A DNA stretch of 64,000 nt. Origin: CAYPGJ01 sp964638515. GTDB taxonomy: Bacteria; Planctomycetota; Phycisphaerae; Phycisphaerales; UBA1924. The DNA lies in contig CAZWZL010000006.1 in the NCBI GenBank assembly GCA_964638515.1, positions 15,906-79,905 of the forward strand, read 5' to 3'. A program made the translations under genes and the position numbers. The notes below the pieces were generated by a model. That model had not been told where the DNA came from. It saw only the letters and a program-made list of their open reading frames with translations, and did not search any database. Positions within the stretch are counted from its first letter, which is position 1. Each line of letters opens with the position of its first letter. Positions 1 through 11,494 of the stretch are shown here, piece after piece.

Positions 1-196
1 CGCCCGCCTCGAAAACGCCCGCAATCAATGGCTCCGAGAACAGGGCTACATCGAAAAGGTCCGCACCCACACCAACCCGCGCCCCTTCGATCCGCGACTC
101 GAAGAACGCTCCGACAATCTCCCCGCGCCTCGCGGCATCCTCGAAGTCACGCCCGCAAAGCCCAATAGGCTCCGCGTCGACGCCTCCCCGCGCTGA
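1..196 (+). CDS. C-terminal end of an unidentified protein (cut by window edge)
   Basis: An open frame enters from the left edge and ends at a TGA at 194-196, giving about 64 visible residues. The piece is charged and proline-rich (ARLENARNQWLREQGYIEKV near its start, a VDASPR tail). No motif identifies it. Coding is inferred from the C-rich third positions, which match the neighbouring genes, and from the clean stop just before the convergent gene that ends at 203. The function cannot be given from this fragment. Confidence 0.5.
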   Translation, partial: ARLENARNQWLREQGYIEKVRTHTNPRPFDPRLEERSDNLPAPRGILEVTPAKPNRLRVDASPR

Positions 197-202
197 TCGA
201 CG

Positions 203-1279
203 TCAACGCCCCCCCGCCGCGCGCTCTCCAAGCCGCTTGAGCATCTCGCGCGCCTCGGCGCTCCCCAGCTGCGCCGCGCTCTCCGCGTACACCCCCGCGC
301 TCACAAAGTCCCCCGCGCGCTCCGCCCACTCCGCCGCAAGCAACGCCGCCGCGACATCGTTCGGACGCCTCGCCGCCGCGCGCGCACACAACGCCGCGCC
401 ATCGCTCGTCCGCCCCAGCATCCCGTAGCACGTCGCCGCTTCCTCCGTCAGCCCGCCATCTCCCTCGATCACCTCGCCCCCAAGCCCAAGGAGCATCCGA
501 AGCCCCGCCTCGGGGTTGTTCTCCCGCCGGTACACCCGCGCCTCGAGCCCCGCCCACCGCGCCGACTCCGGCTCGAGCTCCCGCGCCCTCGAGACGTGCT
601 GGCGCGCCATCTCCACCTTGTTCTCCTCGAGCGCCAGATCAGCCAGCCCGGCCCAGGCGATGGCCAGCCCGGGATCGAGCACCGTCGCGCGCACCAGCGA
701 AACCTTGGCCTCCCCGGGCCGATGCAGCAGCCGCTGCACCTGCCCCAGGTACAGCGCGAACTTCGCGCTCCCCGGCTCCTTCGCCTGCGCGATACGCAGA
801 TGCTCCGCGCTCTCCTCCAGCTTCCCCAGGTCGCTCGCCAGCACGCCCGCGGCAAACCGCATCTCTCCGCTCGCGCTCCCCACACTCATCGCACGCACAT
901 ACGACCCGTACGCCTCCTCCTTCTTCCCCGCCACAAGCAGCGTCTCCCCAAGAAGCAGCCACGCATCCTGACGATGCGCAGCCTTCTCCGTCAACGCCCG
1001 CAACACCGCCTCGGCCTTCCCCGGCTCGTCCTGCCGCAAGTACGCCTCCGCCGCGCGCATCGCCGCGTCCGCCTCGCTCACCCCGATCGCGCGCGCCCCG
1101 TCCCCGGGCGCCTCGGCCGCCCGAGATTCCGCACCACCAACACCCGACGAGCGCACCGCGTTCCGCAACGCCCAAGCCCCCGCGCCGGCCACACCGATGG
1201 CCAACGCGCCGACCACCACGCCATACCACACCCCGCTCCGACTCCGCCGCTCAACGCCGTATCCGTCCATGCCGCGCAC
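203..1279 (-). CDS. Membrane-anchored tetratricopeptide-repeat protein
   Basis: The 358-residue protein has a basic N-terminus, one transmembrane helix at about residues 18-39, then a linker and a helical solenoid. TPR-like repeats can be read from about residue 80 to the end (for example WLLLGETLLVAGKKEEAYGSY, and AKFALYLGQVQRLLHRPGEA). TPR solenoids bind partner proteins. The single N-terminal helix would place this one outside the cytoplasmic membrane or on its surface. It is divergent from valS. The start codon is the most upstream ATG; a second in-frame ATG lies four codons later. No enzymatic domain is visible and the partner is unknown. Confidence 0.8.
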   Translation of the reverse strand: MRGMDGYGVERRSRSGVWYGVVVGALAIGVAGAGAWALRNAVRSSGVGGAESRAAEAPGDGARAIGVSEADAAMRAAEAYLRQDEPGKAEAVLRALTEKAAHRQDAWLLLGETLLVAGKKEEAYGSYVRAMSVGSASGEMRFAAGVLASDLGKLEESAEHLRIAQAKEPGSAKFALYLGQVQRLLHRPGEAKVSLVRATVLDPGLAIAWAGLADLALEENKVEMARQHVSRARELEPESARWAGLEARVYRRENNPEAGLRMLLGLGGEVIEGDGGLTEEAATCYGMLGRTSDGAALCARAAARRPNDVAAALLAAEWAERAGDFVSAGVYAESAAQLGSAEAREMLKRLGERAAGGR

Positions 1280-1370
1280 TTTATCCCACCGACCCGCGCA
1301 TCGATCCTCGCAGCGCGGTCAAGACCCCGAGGGCGTGAGGTTTCCGGGCGGGGGTACACTCCGCCTCCCC

Positions 1371-4471
<3,101 letters not shown>

Positions 4472-4475
<4 letters not shown>

Positions 4476-5515
4476 CGCTGGCCCGCGCACTCGCTGTGTG
4501 TCTCGCCACGCTCGCGCTCTGCGCCTGCGCAGGCTCCAATCGCGCAACCGACAAAGCATCCTCCACATCACCCGCGGCCGCGGAACTCCCTCGCGATGTC
4601 GTGCTATCCACCGAAGCGTGGACGTTCGACCGCGCCCAGGGCCGCCTCATCACCACCCCCTACTACCGAGTCTTCACCACCGAGAAGGAGCCCATCACGA
4701 TCTCGCGCCTCCCGCGCTTCCTCGAACTCGCGCTCGACCATTACCGCAGCGCCCTCGCGCCCCTTCCCGCGCCCACAACCAAGCTCGACGTCTTCCTCAT
4801 GGACAACCGCGATCAGTGGAAGCGCCTCTCCCTCCAGATGCTCGGGCGCGAGGGCGAGAAGTATCACCGCATCCAGCGAGGCGGGTTCGCCGCCGGCGGA
4901 CGCGCCTTCCTGTGGGACATCGGCGTCTTCGACACACTCGCCATCGCCGCCCACGAAGGCTGGCACCAATACACCCAGCGCGCCTTCCGCGACCCGCTCC
5001 CCATCTATCTCGAAGAGGGCATCGCCGCGTTCATGGAGGGCCACCGCTGGGCCGGCAACACGCCCGTCTTTCTCCCTTGGGCCAATCTCGAACGCTACGA
5101 CCGCCTCCGCACCGCGCACGCCCGCCGCGAACTCGTCCCGCTCTCCCGCCTCCTCTCCGAGACGCCCCAGGACCTTCTCGCCGGCGCCGGCGACGAAGCC
5201 CTCCGCTATTACGCCCAGGTCTGGGCGCTTATCCATTTTCTCAACGAAGCCGACCATGCCGCCTACCGAGACGGGCTCCGCAACCTCCTCCTCGACGCCG
5301 AGCAGGGCAAGGTCCGGGAAGTGATGCGTCTTCGATTCGGGGAACGAGGAATCGCCGCGCTCATGGCGCGCCGGGGGTCCCCCGTCCTCGAGGCCTACCT
5401 CCCGACCAGCCTCCCGGACGCCGATGTCGCGTTTCAGGAATTCGTCGCGCGACTCGTGGCGCCGGGGTCCAGGGACCTCATCGTGCAGGGCCGCTCCCCG
5501 TTTCAATTGCGCTGA
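4472..5515 (+). CDS. Lipoprotein with gluzincin-type (HEGWH) metallopeptidase-like domain
   Basis: The GTG start overlaps the valS stop (GTGA), which suggests translational coupling. The 347-residue product begins with a signal peptide ending in a lipobox (LALCAC at about residues 14-19), so it is probably a lipoprotein. The central segment has AAHEGWHQYTQ, then LEEGIAAFMEGHRW about 20 residues later. This is the HExxH plus downstream glutamate arrangement of gluzincin peptidases, as in DUF1570-like and peptidase MA-like families common in planctomycetes. Zinc binding and proteolysis are inferred; the substrate is unknown. Confidence 0.8.
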
Positions 5516-5884
5516 TATCGCGCCAACTTTGCGCACGGCGCCCGGAGAAAGGCGGCTTTCGGGAACCTTTGGGGTTCCCCCTGCGAACCGGCTTGGGATC
5601 TCGTGGGCGGATGGCCCGGAGGCAGGAGAAGCGGCGTCCAAAGCCTTGCCCAGCCCCTATCCCGGCGATATGCTGGTCGAAGAGGGCGGACACGTCACGG
5701 TAGCGCCAAGTCGGGGTCTGGCGCGCCTTCCTGCTGTTTAGGGAGAGCCCTTGCAGGCTCGTCTCCGCCTTGGAACATCCTTTGCTGTTCCGGGGAGTTA
5801 TTCCACCAGGCTTCCCTCTTACTCAACGCCCCAGGCTTGCAGAAATGCAGGTCTGGGGTTGTTCTTTGTCGCGCAATCCGCGTT
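5516..5884 (+). other. Hairpin-rich spacer, possible structured RNA
   Basis: No convincing gene lies here. The plus strand can form a series of short perfect hairpins: 5561-5567 with 5573-5579, 5703-5708 with 5719-5724, 5745-5749 with 5756-5760, and 5772-5777 with 5786-5791. These are followed by the strong terminator at 5829-5867. This could be the long 3' untranslated region of the upstream gene or a separate small RNA ending at that terminator. I could not match it to the conserved cores of RNase P RNA, tmRNA, 6S or SRP RNA. Short stems arise by chance in GC-rich DNA, so confidence is low. Confidence 0.3.
5829..5867 (+). terminator. Rho-independent terminator
   Basis: A 13-bp stem, including two G-T wobbles, runs 5829-5841 with 5846-5858. 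It has a GAAA tetraloop and is followed by a T-rich tract (TTGTTCTTT). The T tract lies only on the plus-strand side, so it ends transcription coming from the peptidase-like gene or from an RNA in the spacer. It does not serve the convergent MFS gene. Confidence 0.75.
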
Positions 5885-7099
5885 TCACGCGTCCGTCACG
5901 GGCGATCGGCGCGACCACGCCCACGCGCCTGCCACTCCGGCGGTCGCGACGACGGCGAGCAGCCCGGCCGTGGCCTGCTGCGGCGTGGCGGCCAGGGGCT
6001 CCGCGATCGACCCCGCAGCGAGTCCGCCGAGCGGCCCGAGCGTGTAGCCGACGCCGATGAGCGATTCATGCACGCCGCCCGCCTCGACCTCCGCGGCGCC
6101 GACCTCCATCGCGTAGTAGATCGCCGCGGAATACACCGCGCCCATGCCGATGCCGAAGAGCGTCAGCCCCAGCACGAGCGCGAGCGGCGAGCCCGCGAGC
6201 AGCGTCACGGCAAATCCGGCGAGCAGCAGGCCGACGGCCAGACGGATCGGAAGCCACCGGCCGTGCCAGCCGCCCCACGCGAAGAACAGCGCGAACACCG
6301 CGAAACGCGATCCTTGCCACGTCCATGCGAGTGGCGCTTCCCAGACGCTCGGCACGCCCATAGCCCTGACGAGGTCCGGCAGCATGGGCGCGAGGCAGTA
6401 GGAAAGAACGTAGGACGTGGGCAGCAGCCAGCGGCAGGCCGCGAGAAGGCGCTCGTACACCGGCGGATGAGGGTGAGCATCCGTGAGGTGCTTGGGCGGC
6501 TCAGCGGGCAGGAGCACAACCAGCAGGCAGGAGGCGACTTGCACCAGCGCGGCGAACGCGGGCACGGCGAGGGGGCTCCATTCGAGCACGGGGGCGATGA
6601 GCAGCCCCGCGGCCACGCCCGCTGATGACCAGCAGACGTTGAACCACCCGGTTGCACGGCGCAACGCATCACCACGGCGCGCGCCGGAGAGATAGGACTC
6701 CACCACGGGCCAGAGCGCGCCGTTGACGGCGTTGAAGGCCGGGGCCGCGATCCACACCGCGAGCGCGTGCCCCTCGAACACCCAGGGCGCGGCGGCGCAG
6801 GCCGCGAGGGCGATCATGATCCCGGCGAGCACGGTGCGCGTGCTGATCCACGGCACGGCGGCGGCGAGACGGCGCAGCGCGGGTCCGACGAGCATGGCGC
6901 CGGGCACATAGGTCACACCGAGCGCGAGCCCGAGCATGAGATTGTCCGCGCGCGTGAAGCCGTAGGCGCGCTGCGCCACGAAAAAGATGCCCATCATGAA
7001 CGCGACGGTGGTGAGGCTGGAGAGCCACGTCAGCGCGAGAGCGAGCGGGAGGGGCGTCGGGCGCCCGGAGGGTTTGATTCGGGGGGGAGGGCTCGTCAT
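5885..7099 (-). CDS. Major facilitator superfamily transporter
   Basis: The 404-residue protein is almost entirely hydrophobic, with about 12 predicted membrane helices. It has the split six-plus-six arrangement and cytoplasmic basic loops of MFS permeases (for example GPALRRLAAAVPW and SYLSGARRGDALRRATG). There are no soluble domains. The substrate cannot be read from the sequence, and no neighbouring pathway gene suggests one. It is convergent with the spacer and peptidase gene on its left. Its ATG at 7099 lies about 80 bp from the tRNA-Arg gene on the other strand. Confidence 0.85.
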   Translation of the reverse strand: MTSPPPRIKPSGRPTPLPLALALTWLSSLTTVAFMMGIFFVAQRAYGFTRADNLMLGLALGVTYVPGAMLVGPALRRLAAAVPWISTRTVLAGIMIALAACAAAPWVFEGHALAVWIAAPAFNAVNGALWPVVESYLSGARRGDALRRATGWFNVCWSSAGVAAGLLIAPVLEWSPLAVPAFAALVQVASCLLVVLLPAEPPKHLTDAHPHPPVYERLLAACRWLLPTSYVLSYCLAPMLPDLVRAMGVPSVWEAPLAWTWQGSRFAVFALFFAWGGWHGRWLPIRLAVGLLLAGFAVTLLAGSPLALVLGLTLFGIGMGAVYSAAIYYAMEVGAAEVEAGGVHESLIGVGYTLGPLGGLAAGSIAEPLAATPQQATAGLLAVVATAGVAGAWAWSRRSPVTDA

Positions 7100-7179
7100 G
7101 CGCGGCGTTGCCGGAACGGGGCGGGGATCGTAGCATCACCTTCCCGGAACAACGCCCCGCGCGCGAGCGCGAGTGCCGC

Positions 7180-7253
7180 GTGCCCGTAGCTCAACTGGAT
7201 AGAGCGTCGGCCTCCGAAGCCGAAGGTTACAGGTTCGACTCCTGTCGGGCATA
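7180..7253 (+). tRNA. tRNA-Arg (anticodon CCG)
   Basis: A complete cloverleaf can be drawn. The acceptor stem is GTGCCCG/CGGGCAT (the first pair is a G-T wobble) and the D stem is GCTC/GAGC. The anticodon stem is TCGGC/GCCGA around the loop CTCCGAA (anticodon CCG), and the T arm is ACAGG-TTCGACT-CCTGT. The variable loop has five bases, the discriminator is A, and no CCA is encoded. It reads CGG codons. Confidence 0.95.
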
Positions 7254-7281
7254 TTCGGCGTCGCTCGCGACGCCACGGGGC

Positions 7282-8235
7282 TCACGCTTCTCCGAACAGG
7301 GCCTCGATAAACGATTCGGGCTCGAACGGCTCCAGGTCGTCCGGCGTCTCGCCGACACCGATGAACTTCACGGGCACGCCCAGCGCCTGGCGCACGGCCA
7401 CCACGACGCCTCCCTTCGCGGTGCCGTCGAGCTTCGTCAGCACGATGCCCGTGACGCCGATGGCCTGCGTGAACTCCGTCGCCTGGCGCAGCGCGTTCTG
7501 ACCGGTGGTGGCGTCGAGCACGAGCAGCACCTCGTGGGGCGCTCCGGGCAACCGCTTGGCCACGACATCGCGGATCTTCTTGAGCTGGCGCATCAGCGGG
7601 TCTTGGGTGTGCAGGCGGCCGGCGGTGTCGAGGATGAGCACGTCAACCCCGCGCGCCGCGGCCGCATCGCACGCGTCGAACGCCACGGCCGCGGGATCAC
7701 CTCCCTGCTGCCCCCGGATGATGTCGACGCCGAGGCGCTCGGCCCAGATTTCGAGCTGTCGCACGGCGCCGGCGCGGAAGGTGTCGCAGGCGCCGAGCAG
7801 CACGCTGCGCCCCTCTCGGCGCATCGCGTTGGCGAGCTTGGCGATGGTGGTGGTCTTTCCTGAGCCGTTGATGCCGGCGACGAGGAGCACGGTGGGCTGG
7901 GCGGGAGCGCCCGGCGCCGCGGGGGCGACGAATCGGAGCGCCCGGTCCTCGTCGGGCCAGAGGGCTTTGAGCTCGCGCTTGAGATAGGCGAGCGCGTCGG
8001 CGCCTCGCGTGAGGCGGCCGGCGCGATAGTCGGCGCGGAGTCCGTCGGCGAGCCGTCGGGTGGTTTCCGTGCCGATGTCGGCGCGGAGCAGGCGCGCCTC
8101 GATGTCGTTGATGATCTGCTCGTCGATTCCCCCGCGGAAGAGCGAGGGCAGGTCTCGCACGCCCGCGACCAGCGCGGTTCGCGTCGCGGACAGCCCCTGC
8201 TTCAGTTTTCCCAGCGCGGAGGAGAGGAGGCCCAC
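7282..8235 (-). CDS. ftsY: Signal recognition particle receptor FtsY
   Basis: FtsY docks SRP-ribosome complexes at the membrane for co-translational insertion. The 317-residue protein has a short helical N domain, then the SRP GTPase G domain. G1 is GINGSGKT at 121-128; the DTAGRLHTQ and TKLDGTAKGG motifs follow, ending in the family's GVGETPDDLEPFEPESFIEALF. It lacks the long acidic A domain of the E. coli protein, as in many phyla. It starts 3 nt after the nusB stop, so ribH-nusB-ftsY is one operon. Confidence 0.96.
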   Translation of the reverse strand: MGLLSSALGKLKQGLSATRTALVAGVRDLPSLFRGGIDEQIINDIEARLLRADIGTETTRRLADGLRADYRAGRLTRGADALAYLKRELKALWPDEDRALRFVAPAAPGAPAQPTVLLVAGINGSGKTTTIAKLANAMRREGRSVLLGACDTFRAGAVRQLEIWAERLGVDIIRGQQGGDPAAVAFDACDAAAARGVDVLILDTAGRLHTQDPLMRQLKKIRDVVAKRLPGAPHEVLLVLDATTGQNALRQATEFTQAIGVTGIVLTKLDGTAKGGVVVAVRQALGVPVKFIGVGETPDDLEPFEPESFIEALFGEA

Positions 8236-8238
8236 GGG

Positions 8239-8697
8239 TCAGGCCTCGGCGTTTGCGGCGTCCGGCGCGGGCTCGGCGGGGGAGGCGCCCCGGGGCGTGG
8301 CTTTGGCGATCCGGTCCAGAATCGCGTTGATGAATGCGGGAGATCTCTCGGTGCTGAATTCCTTGGCGAGATCGACGGCGGCGCTGATGACGATGCGCGC
8401 TTCGATGGAGTGGTCCTGCAATTCCGCGTGGGCCAGTCGCAGGATGGCTCGATCGATGGCGGGCTGGCGGTGCGCGGGCCAATCCTGAGCGAATCTGGCG
8501 ATCTGCGCGTCCGCGTGTGCGCGATCGGCGAACGCCTGCGTGGCTCGCGCCATGGCGCGATCCCGCTCAGACCGGCTCAGGGGAGAATCGTCGTAGTCCA
8601 TGGAGGTTCGGATCGACGACGCATCGCTCTCGCCGCGAGCGTCGAGCTGGTACAGCGCCTGCAACGCGGCACGCCGGATTTCCTTGGGCGTGGCCAT
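8239..8697 (-). CDS. nusB: Transcription antitermination factor NusB
   Basis: NusB joins NusE/S10 on boxA RNA to prevent premature termination of rRNA operons. The 152-residue product has the family order: RRAALQALYQLD at the N-terminus, IDRAILRLAHAEL in the middle, and VISAAVDLAKEFSTERSPAFINAILDRIA near the C-terminus, where FIN(A/G)ILD is diagnostic. Its ATG overlaps the ribH stop as TGATG, so translation is probably coupled. A proline/alanine tail of about 20 residues follows the conserved domain. The open frame extends upstream, but the family start is at 8697. Confidence 0.95.
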   Translation of the reverse strand: MATPKEIRRAALQALYQLDARGESDASSIRTSMDYDDSPLSRSERDRAMARATQAFADRAHADAQIARFAQDWPAHRQPAIDRAILRLAHAELQDHSIEARIVISAAVDLAKEFSTERSPAFINAILDRIAKATPRGASPAEPAPDAANAEA

Positions 8698-9206
8698 CAG
8701 TGCGCCGTCTCTTCGGCCACGGGCGCGCCCTCTCGGAGCGCTTCGATCGATCGCATGGTCTCGATGGCCGCACGCATGGCCTCGGCGCCCTTGTTGCCCT
8801 GATCGCCGCCGGCCCGAGCTTCGGCCTGCGCTTCGTTGTCCACGGTCAGCACCCCGAACGCCACGGGCACTCCCGTGTCGAGCGCCACGCGCTGGAGGCC
8901 GTCGGTCACGGAGCGCGCGATGTGCTGATCGTGCGTCGTCTCGCCGCGAATCAGGCAGCCGAGTGCGACGACAGCGTCGAATCGGCCCGAGGACGCTGCG
9001 GCCCGCGCGAGCACGGGCAACTCGAACGAGCCCGGCGCGTCGATCACTTCCAGGCGGCGCGGTTCGCCCCCGGCGCGGCCCCATTCCTCGCGCGATCCCG
9101 CGAGCAGCCGATCGGTGATCCAGGCGTTGTACCGCGATACGACCACGGCGCAGCGGCGATGGGCGGCGGCCGATGAGGCGTCGGGCTGAGCGGGGCCCTT
9201 GGGCAT
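8697..9206 (-). CDS. ribH: 6,7-dimethyl-8-ribityllumazine synthase
   Basis: RibH condenses the ribityl-aminouracil intermediate with dihydroxybutanone phosphate in riboflavin synthesis and usually forms 60-mer or pentamer shells. The product has SRYNAWITDRLL, PGSFELPVLA, ALGCLIRGETTHDQHI (with the catalytic histidine) and FGVLTVDNEAQA, in family order. A start at the ATG at 9206 gives 169 residues; an ATG 11 codons upstream is possible but adds an atypical tail. The pairing with nusB is common in bacteria. ribD lies elsewhere in the window (27,922-29,025). Confidence 0.95.
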   Translation of the reverse strand: MPKGPAQPDASSAAAHRRCAVVVSRYNAWITDRLLAGSREEWGRAGGEPRRLEVIDAPGSFELPVLARAAASSGRFDAVVALGCLIRGETTHDQHIARSVTDGLQRVALDTGVPVAFGVLTVDNEAQAEARAGGDQGNKGAEAMRAAIETMRSIEALREGAPVAEETAH

Positions 9207-9274
9207 GGGCGGGATGGTAGGGGGTGAAGGGAGCCGCATCCAGACGGCGGCAACGCGGCGTGTAGGATGCCGGA

Positions 9275-10249
9275 GTGCGTCAGTGGCTACTCCGCATCGC
9301 GCCCGTTTTGCACCTCACGCGTGTCACCACGGCGTTTGCGGCTGTCGGCAACATCTGGTTTGTCATTCTGTGGACCGACGCGCACCCGCCCTTCGAGAAG
9401 AACGACGATGCGTCGAGCTATCCGCTCTGGGTGATGCTCGGTGGCGGGGCCGTGGTCGGGGTTTGCCTGTACGCGTTCGCGGCGGCCCTCAATGACACGC
9501 TGGATATCCGGCGAGACCGCGTGCTGCACCCGCTCCGCCCGCTGGCTTCGGGCCGCTTGAACATCGATGCGGCTGTGCTGCTGGTCGTGGTGTCGCTGCT
9601 GGGCGCGATCCTTGGGGCGACGGCGATCGGCACCTCGGCGGTGCTGATGACGCTGCTGACGGCGGGCGCGTGTCTGGTGTACCACGGGATGGCCAAGTTT
9701 TTCCCGGCCATCGGTCTGGTGGCGCTCTCGCTGATCTACGGCGGGCACATGCTCATCGGCAATGTGGAACTCGTGTTCGTCTGGCCCGTGTGGTTGGTGA
9801 TGACCCACGCGATGCTCGTCGCGGCCACCACGCACCGGCTCGAGGAGCGTCGGCCGGCGCTTTCCACCGCGTCGGTCGTTTCGGCCACGCTGGGCTGGAC
9901 CATCTGGTCGGGGTTGCTGCTGTACGCCGGATCGAGGCATGGCCGAGGGGTGTGGCCGGACTTTGTGCGGCCCTGGTCGGCGGTAGGGCCGGCGCTTCTG
10001 GCCGGCGCGTTCGTTCTGCTGGCGCGGCGCAAGGCGGCGCGAGCGATCAATCAGCGACAGGCCGCGGACAAGATCACGCGCTATGGATCGCTCTGGCTCA
10101 CGCTGTACGGCGTGGCCTGGCTGATGGGCCAGGGCAAGTGGAGCAGCGCGGCGGTGCTTGGGGGGCTTGCCGGGGCCGGCTTTCTCGGGATGACGGTGCT
10201 GCGCGAGGCGTACGCGATGCTGGAGCACCCGCTGGCGTACCGTCGGTGA
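9275..10249 (+). CDS. UbiA-family prenyltransferase
   Basis: The 324-residue polytopic membrane protein has about eight or nine helices. It carries the first aspartate-rich motif of UbiA enzymes, NDTLDIRRD at residues 73-81, followed by HPLRPLASG. The second motif usual in this family (DxxxD) is not obvious, so the substrate may differ from that of classical aromatic prenyltransferases. Family members transfer isoprenyl chains in quinone, heme or lipid synthesis. The start is GTG at 9275; the gene is divergent from ribH with a 68-bp gap. No neighbouring gene points to a specific quinone or lipid. Confidence 0.8.
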   Translation: MRQWLLRIAPVLHLTRVTTAFAAVGNIWFVILWTDAHPPFEKNDDASSYPLWVMLGGGAVVGVCLYAFAAALNDTLDIRRDRVLHPLRPLASGRLNIDAAVLLVVVSLLGAILGATAIGTSAVLMTLLTAGACLVYHGMAKFFPAIGLVALSLIYGGHMLIGNVELVFVWPVWLVMTHAMLVAATTHRLEERRPALSTASVVSATLGWTIWSGLLLYAGSRHGRGVWPDFVRPWSAVGPALLAGAFVLLARRKAARAINQRQAADKITRYGSLWLTLYGVAWLMGQGKWSSAAVLGGLAGAGFLGMTVLREAYAMLEHPLAYRR

Positions 10250-10258
10250 GCGCGCGGA

Positions 10259-11101
10259 TCAGGTCCATTTCAGCGCGTAGAAGATGCCGGTGAAGATCAG
10301 GTCGGCGAAGATCACCGCGACCACGGACTGAACCACCGTGTTGGTGGTCGCCTTGCCGACGCCCGCCGCGCCGCCCGTGACGCGCAGTCCGTTGCCGCAC
10401 GCGATCAGCCCGATGAGCAGGCCGAAGATGCCCGCCTTGAAGACGCCGGTCAGGAAATCGCGCGGGCCGACCTGGTTGAGCGTGTTCTCCACGTAGACAC
10501 GCACGGGGAGATCGAGCACGGTGACGCCCATCACCAATCCGGCGAACACGGCGACGGAGTCGGCGATGACGGCCAGACAGGCGAGGCTGGCGGTGGTGGC
10601 GATGAGACGCGGGACGACGAGGAATCGAACCGGGTTGAGCGCGTGCGCCTCGAGCGCTTCGATCTCTTCGCCTACGACCATGGTGCCGATCTCGGCGGCG
10701 ATGGCCGCTCCGGCAAAGCCGGTCATGACGATGGCCGCGATCAGCGGCCCGAGTTCGCGCAGCACGGCGACCGCGATGATGTTGGGCACGAGGCTGACCT
10801 GCCCGAGGTTGTCGAGTGGAGGCGCCATCTGCAGACCGAGAATGAACCCGACGGCGCCGGAGACGAGCGACACGATGAAGATCGAGCCGACGCCCACGCG
10901 CACGATCTGCGAGACCACCGCGGGCCGGCCGAATCGCACCTTTCGATCGGTGCAGGCTCGGACGATCCAGCGGACGGTCTGCACGAAGAGAAACCACATC
11001 GAGCCCATGTGATCGAGCAGCTCGAAGGCGCGGGCGCCCGTGACTTCGAGCGGCCTCAGCAGGATCGGGGCGGGTTTGGGGCTGGCTTGGTCCGACGGCA
11101 T
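10259..11101 (-). CDS. mlaE: MlaE-family ABC transporter permease
   Basis: MlaE-type permeases form the membrane part of ABC systems that move phospholipids between the inner and outer membrane (Mla, plant TGD). The 280-residue protein has five or six helices. It carries the family signatures (VVGEEIEALEAHALNPVRFL, PRLIA, and the C-terminal TGGAAGVGKATTNTVVQSVVAV). It starts 3 nt after the STAS gene. In this system the ATPase (MlaF) and the MCE protein (MlaD) are not in the window. The adjacent STAS protein could play the MlaB role. Confidence 0.92.
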   Translation of the reverse strand: MPSDQASPKPAPILLRPLEVTGARAFELLDHMGSMWFLFVQTVRWIVRACTDRKVRFGRPAVVSQIVRVGVGSIFIVSLVSGAVGFILGLQMAPPLDNLGQVSLVPNIIAVAVLRELGPLIAAIVMTGFAGAAIAAEIGTMVVGEEIEALEAHALNPVRFLVVPRLIATTASLACLAVIADSVAVFAGLVMGVTVLDLPVRVYVENTLNQVGPRDFLTGVFKAGIFGLLIGLIACGNGLRVTGGAAGVGKATTNTVVQSVVAVIFADLIFTGIFYALKWT

Positions 11102-11104
11102 GGT

Positions 11105-11449
11105 TCAGGCGTTGAGCGCTGCTTCCCGATCGGCAACGATGCGGAACACGGATGTGAGCTTGGCGATCTCGAAGATGGATCGCACGCGGTCACCCATCCC
11201 GCAGAGCACGAGGGTGGTGGATTGCCGCTTGGTGATCTGCATCGCTTCGACGAGCGTGGCGACGCCGCTGCTGTCCATGTACGGGACGTGAGAAAGATCC
11301 ACAATGAGCCGCCTGGGCTTTCGCTGGGCCACGGCCTTGAGCCGCTCGCGGAGTACAGGAGAGCGGTGCAGGTCGACATCGCCTTCGGGCACCAGAATCG
11401 TCCCGCCGGGCTGCTCCTCGATCTGCACTTCCATTGCCTCGGATGCCAT
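11105..11449 (-). CDS. STAS-domain protein (anti-sigma factor antagonist or MlaB-like)
   Basis: The 114-residue single-domain STAS protein carries PYMDSSGVATLVEAM. The serine at residue 61 is in the position phosphorylated in SpoIIAA/RsbV-type antagonists. The upstream gene encodes an RsbW/SpoIIAB-like kinase and the downstream gene an MlaE permease, separated by 3 nt. STAS proteins work either in partner switching or, as MlaB, in binding the Mla ATPase. The preserved phosphorylation site and the adjacent kinase favour partner switching, but both roles fit the context. Confidence 0.88.
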   Translation of the reverse strand: MASEAMEVQIEEQPGGTILVPEGDVDLHRSPVLRERLKAVAQRKPRRLIVDLSHVPYMDSSGVATLVEAMQITKRQSTTLVLCGMGDRVRSIFEIAKLTSVFRIVADREAALNA

Positions 11450-11494
11450 GTGTCGTTCACCTGCCGAGGCAGGGCCTCCTGGTGGGGGTGGGGT

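Noticed and set aside
5516..5867. RNase P RNA, tmRNA, 6S or SRP RNA
   Set aside because: The conserved cores of these RNAs were not found on either strand.
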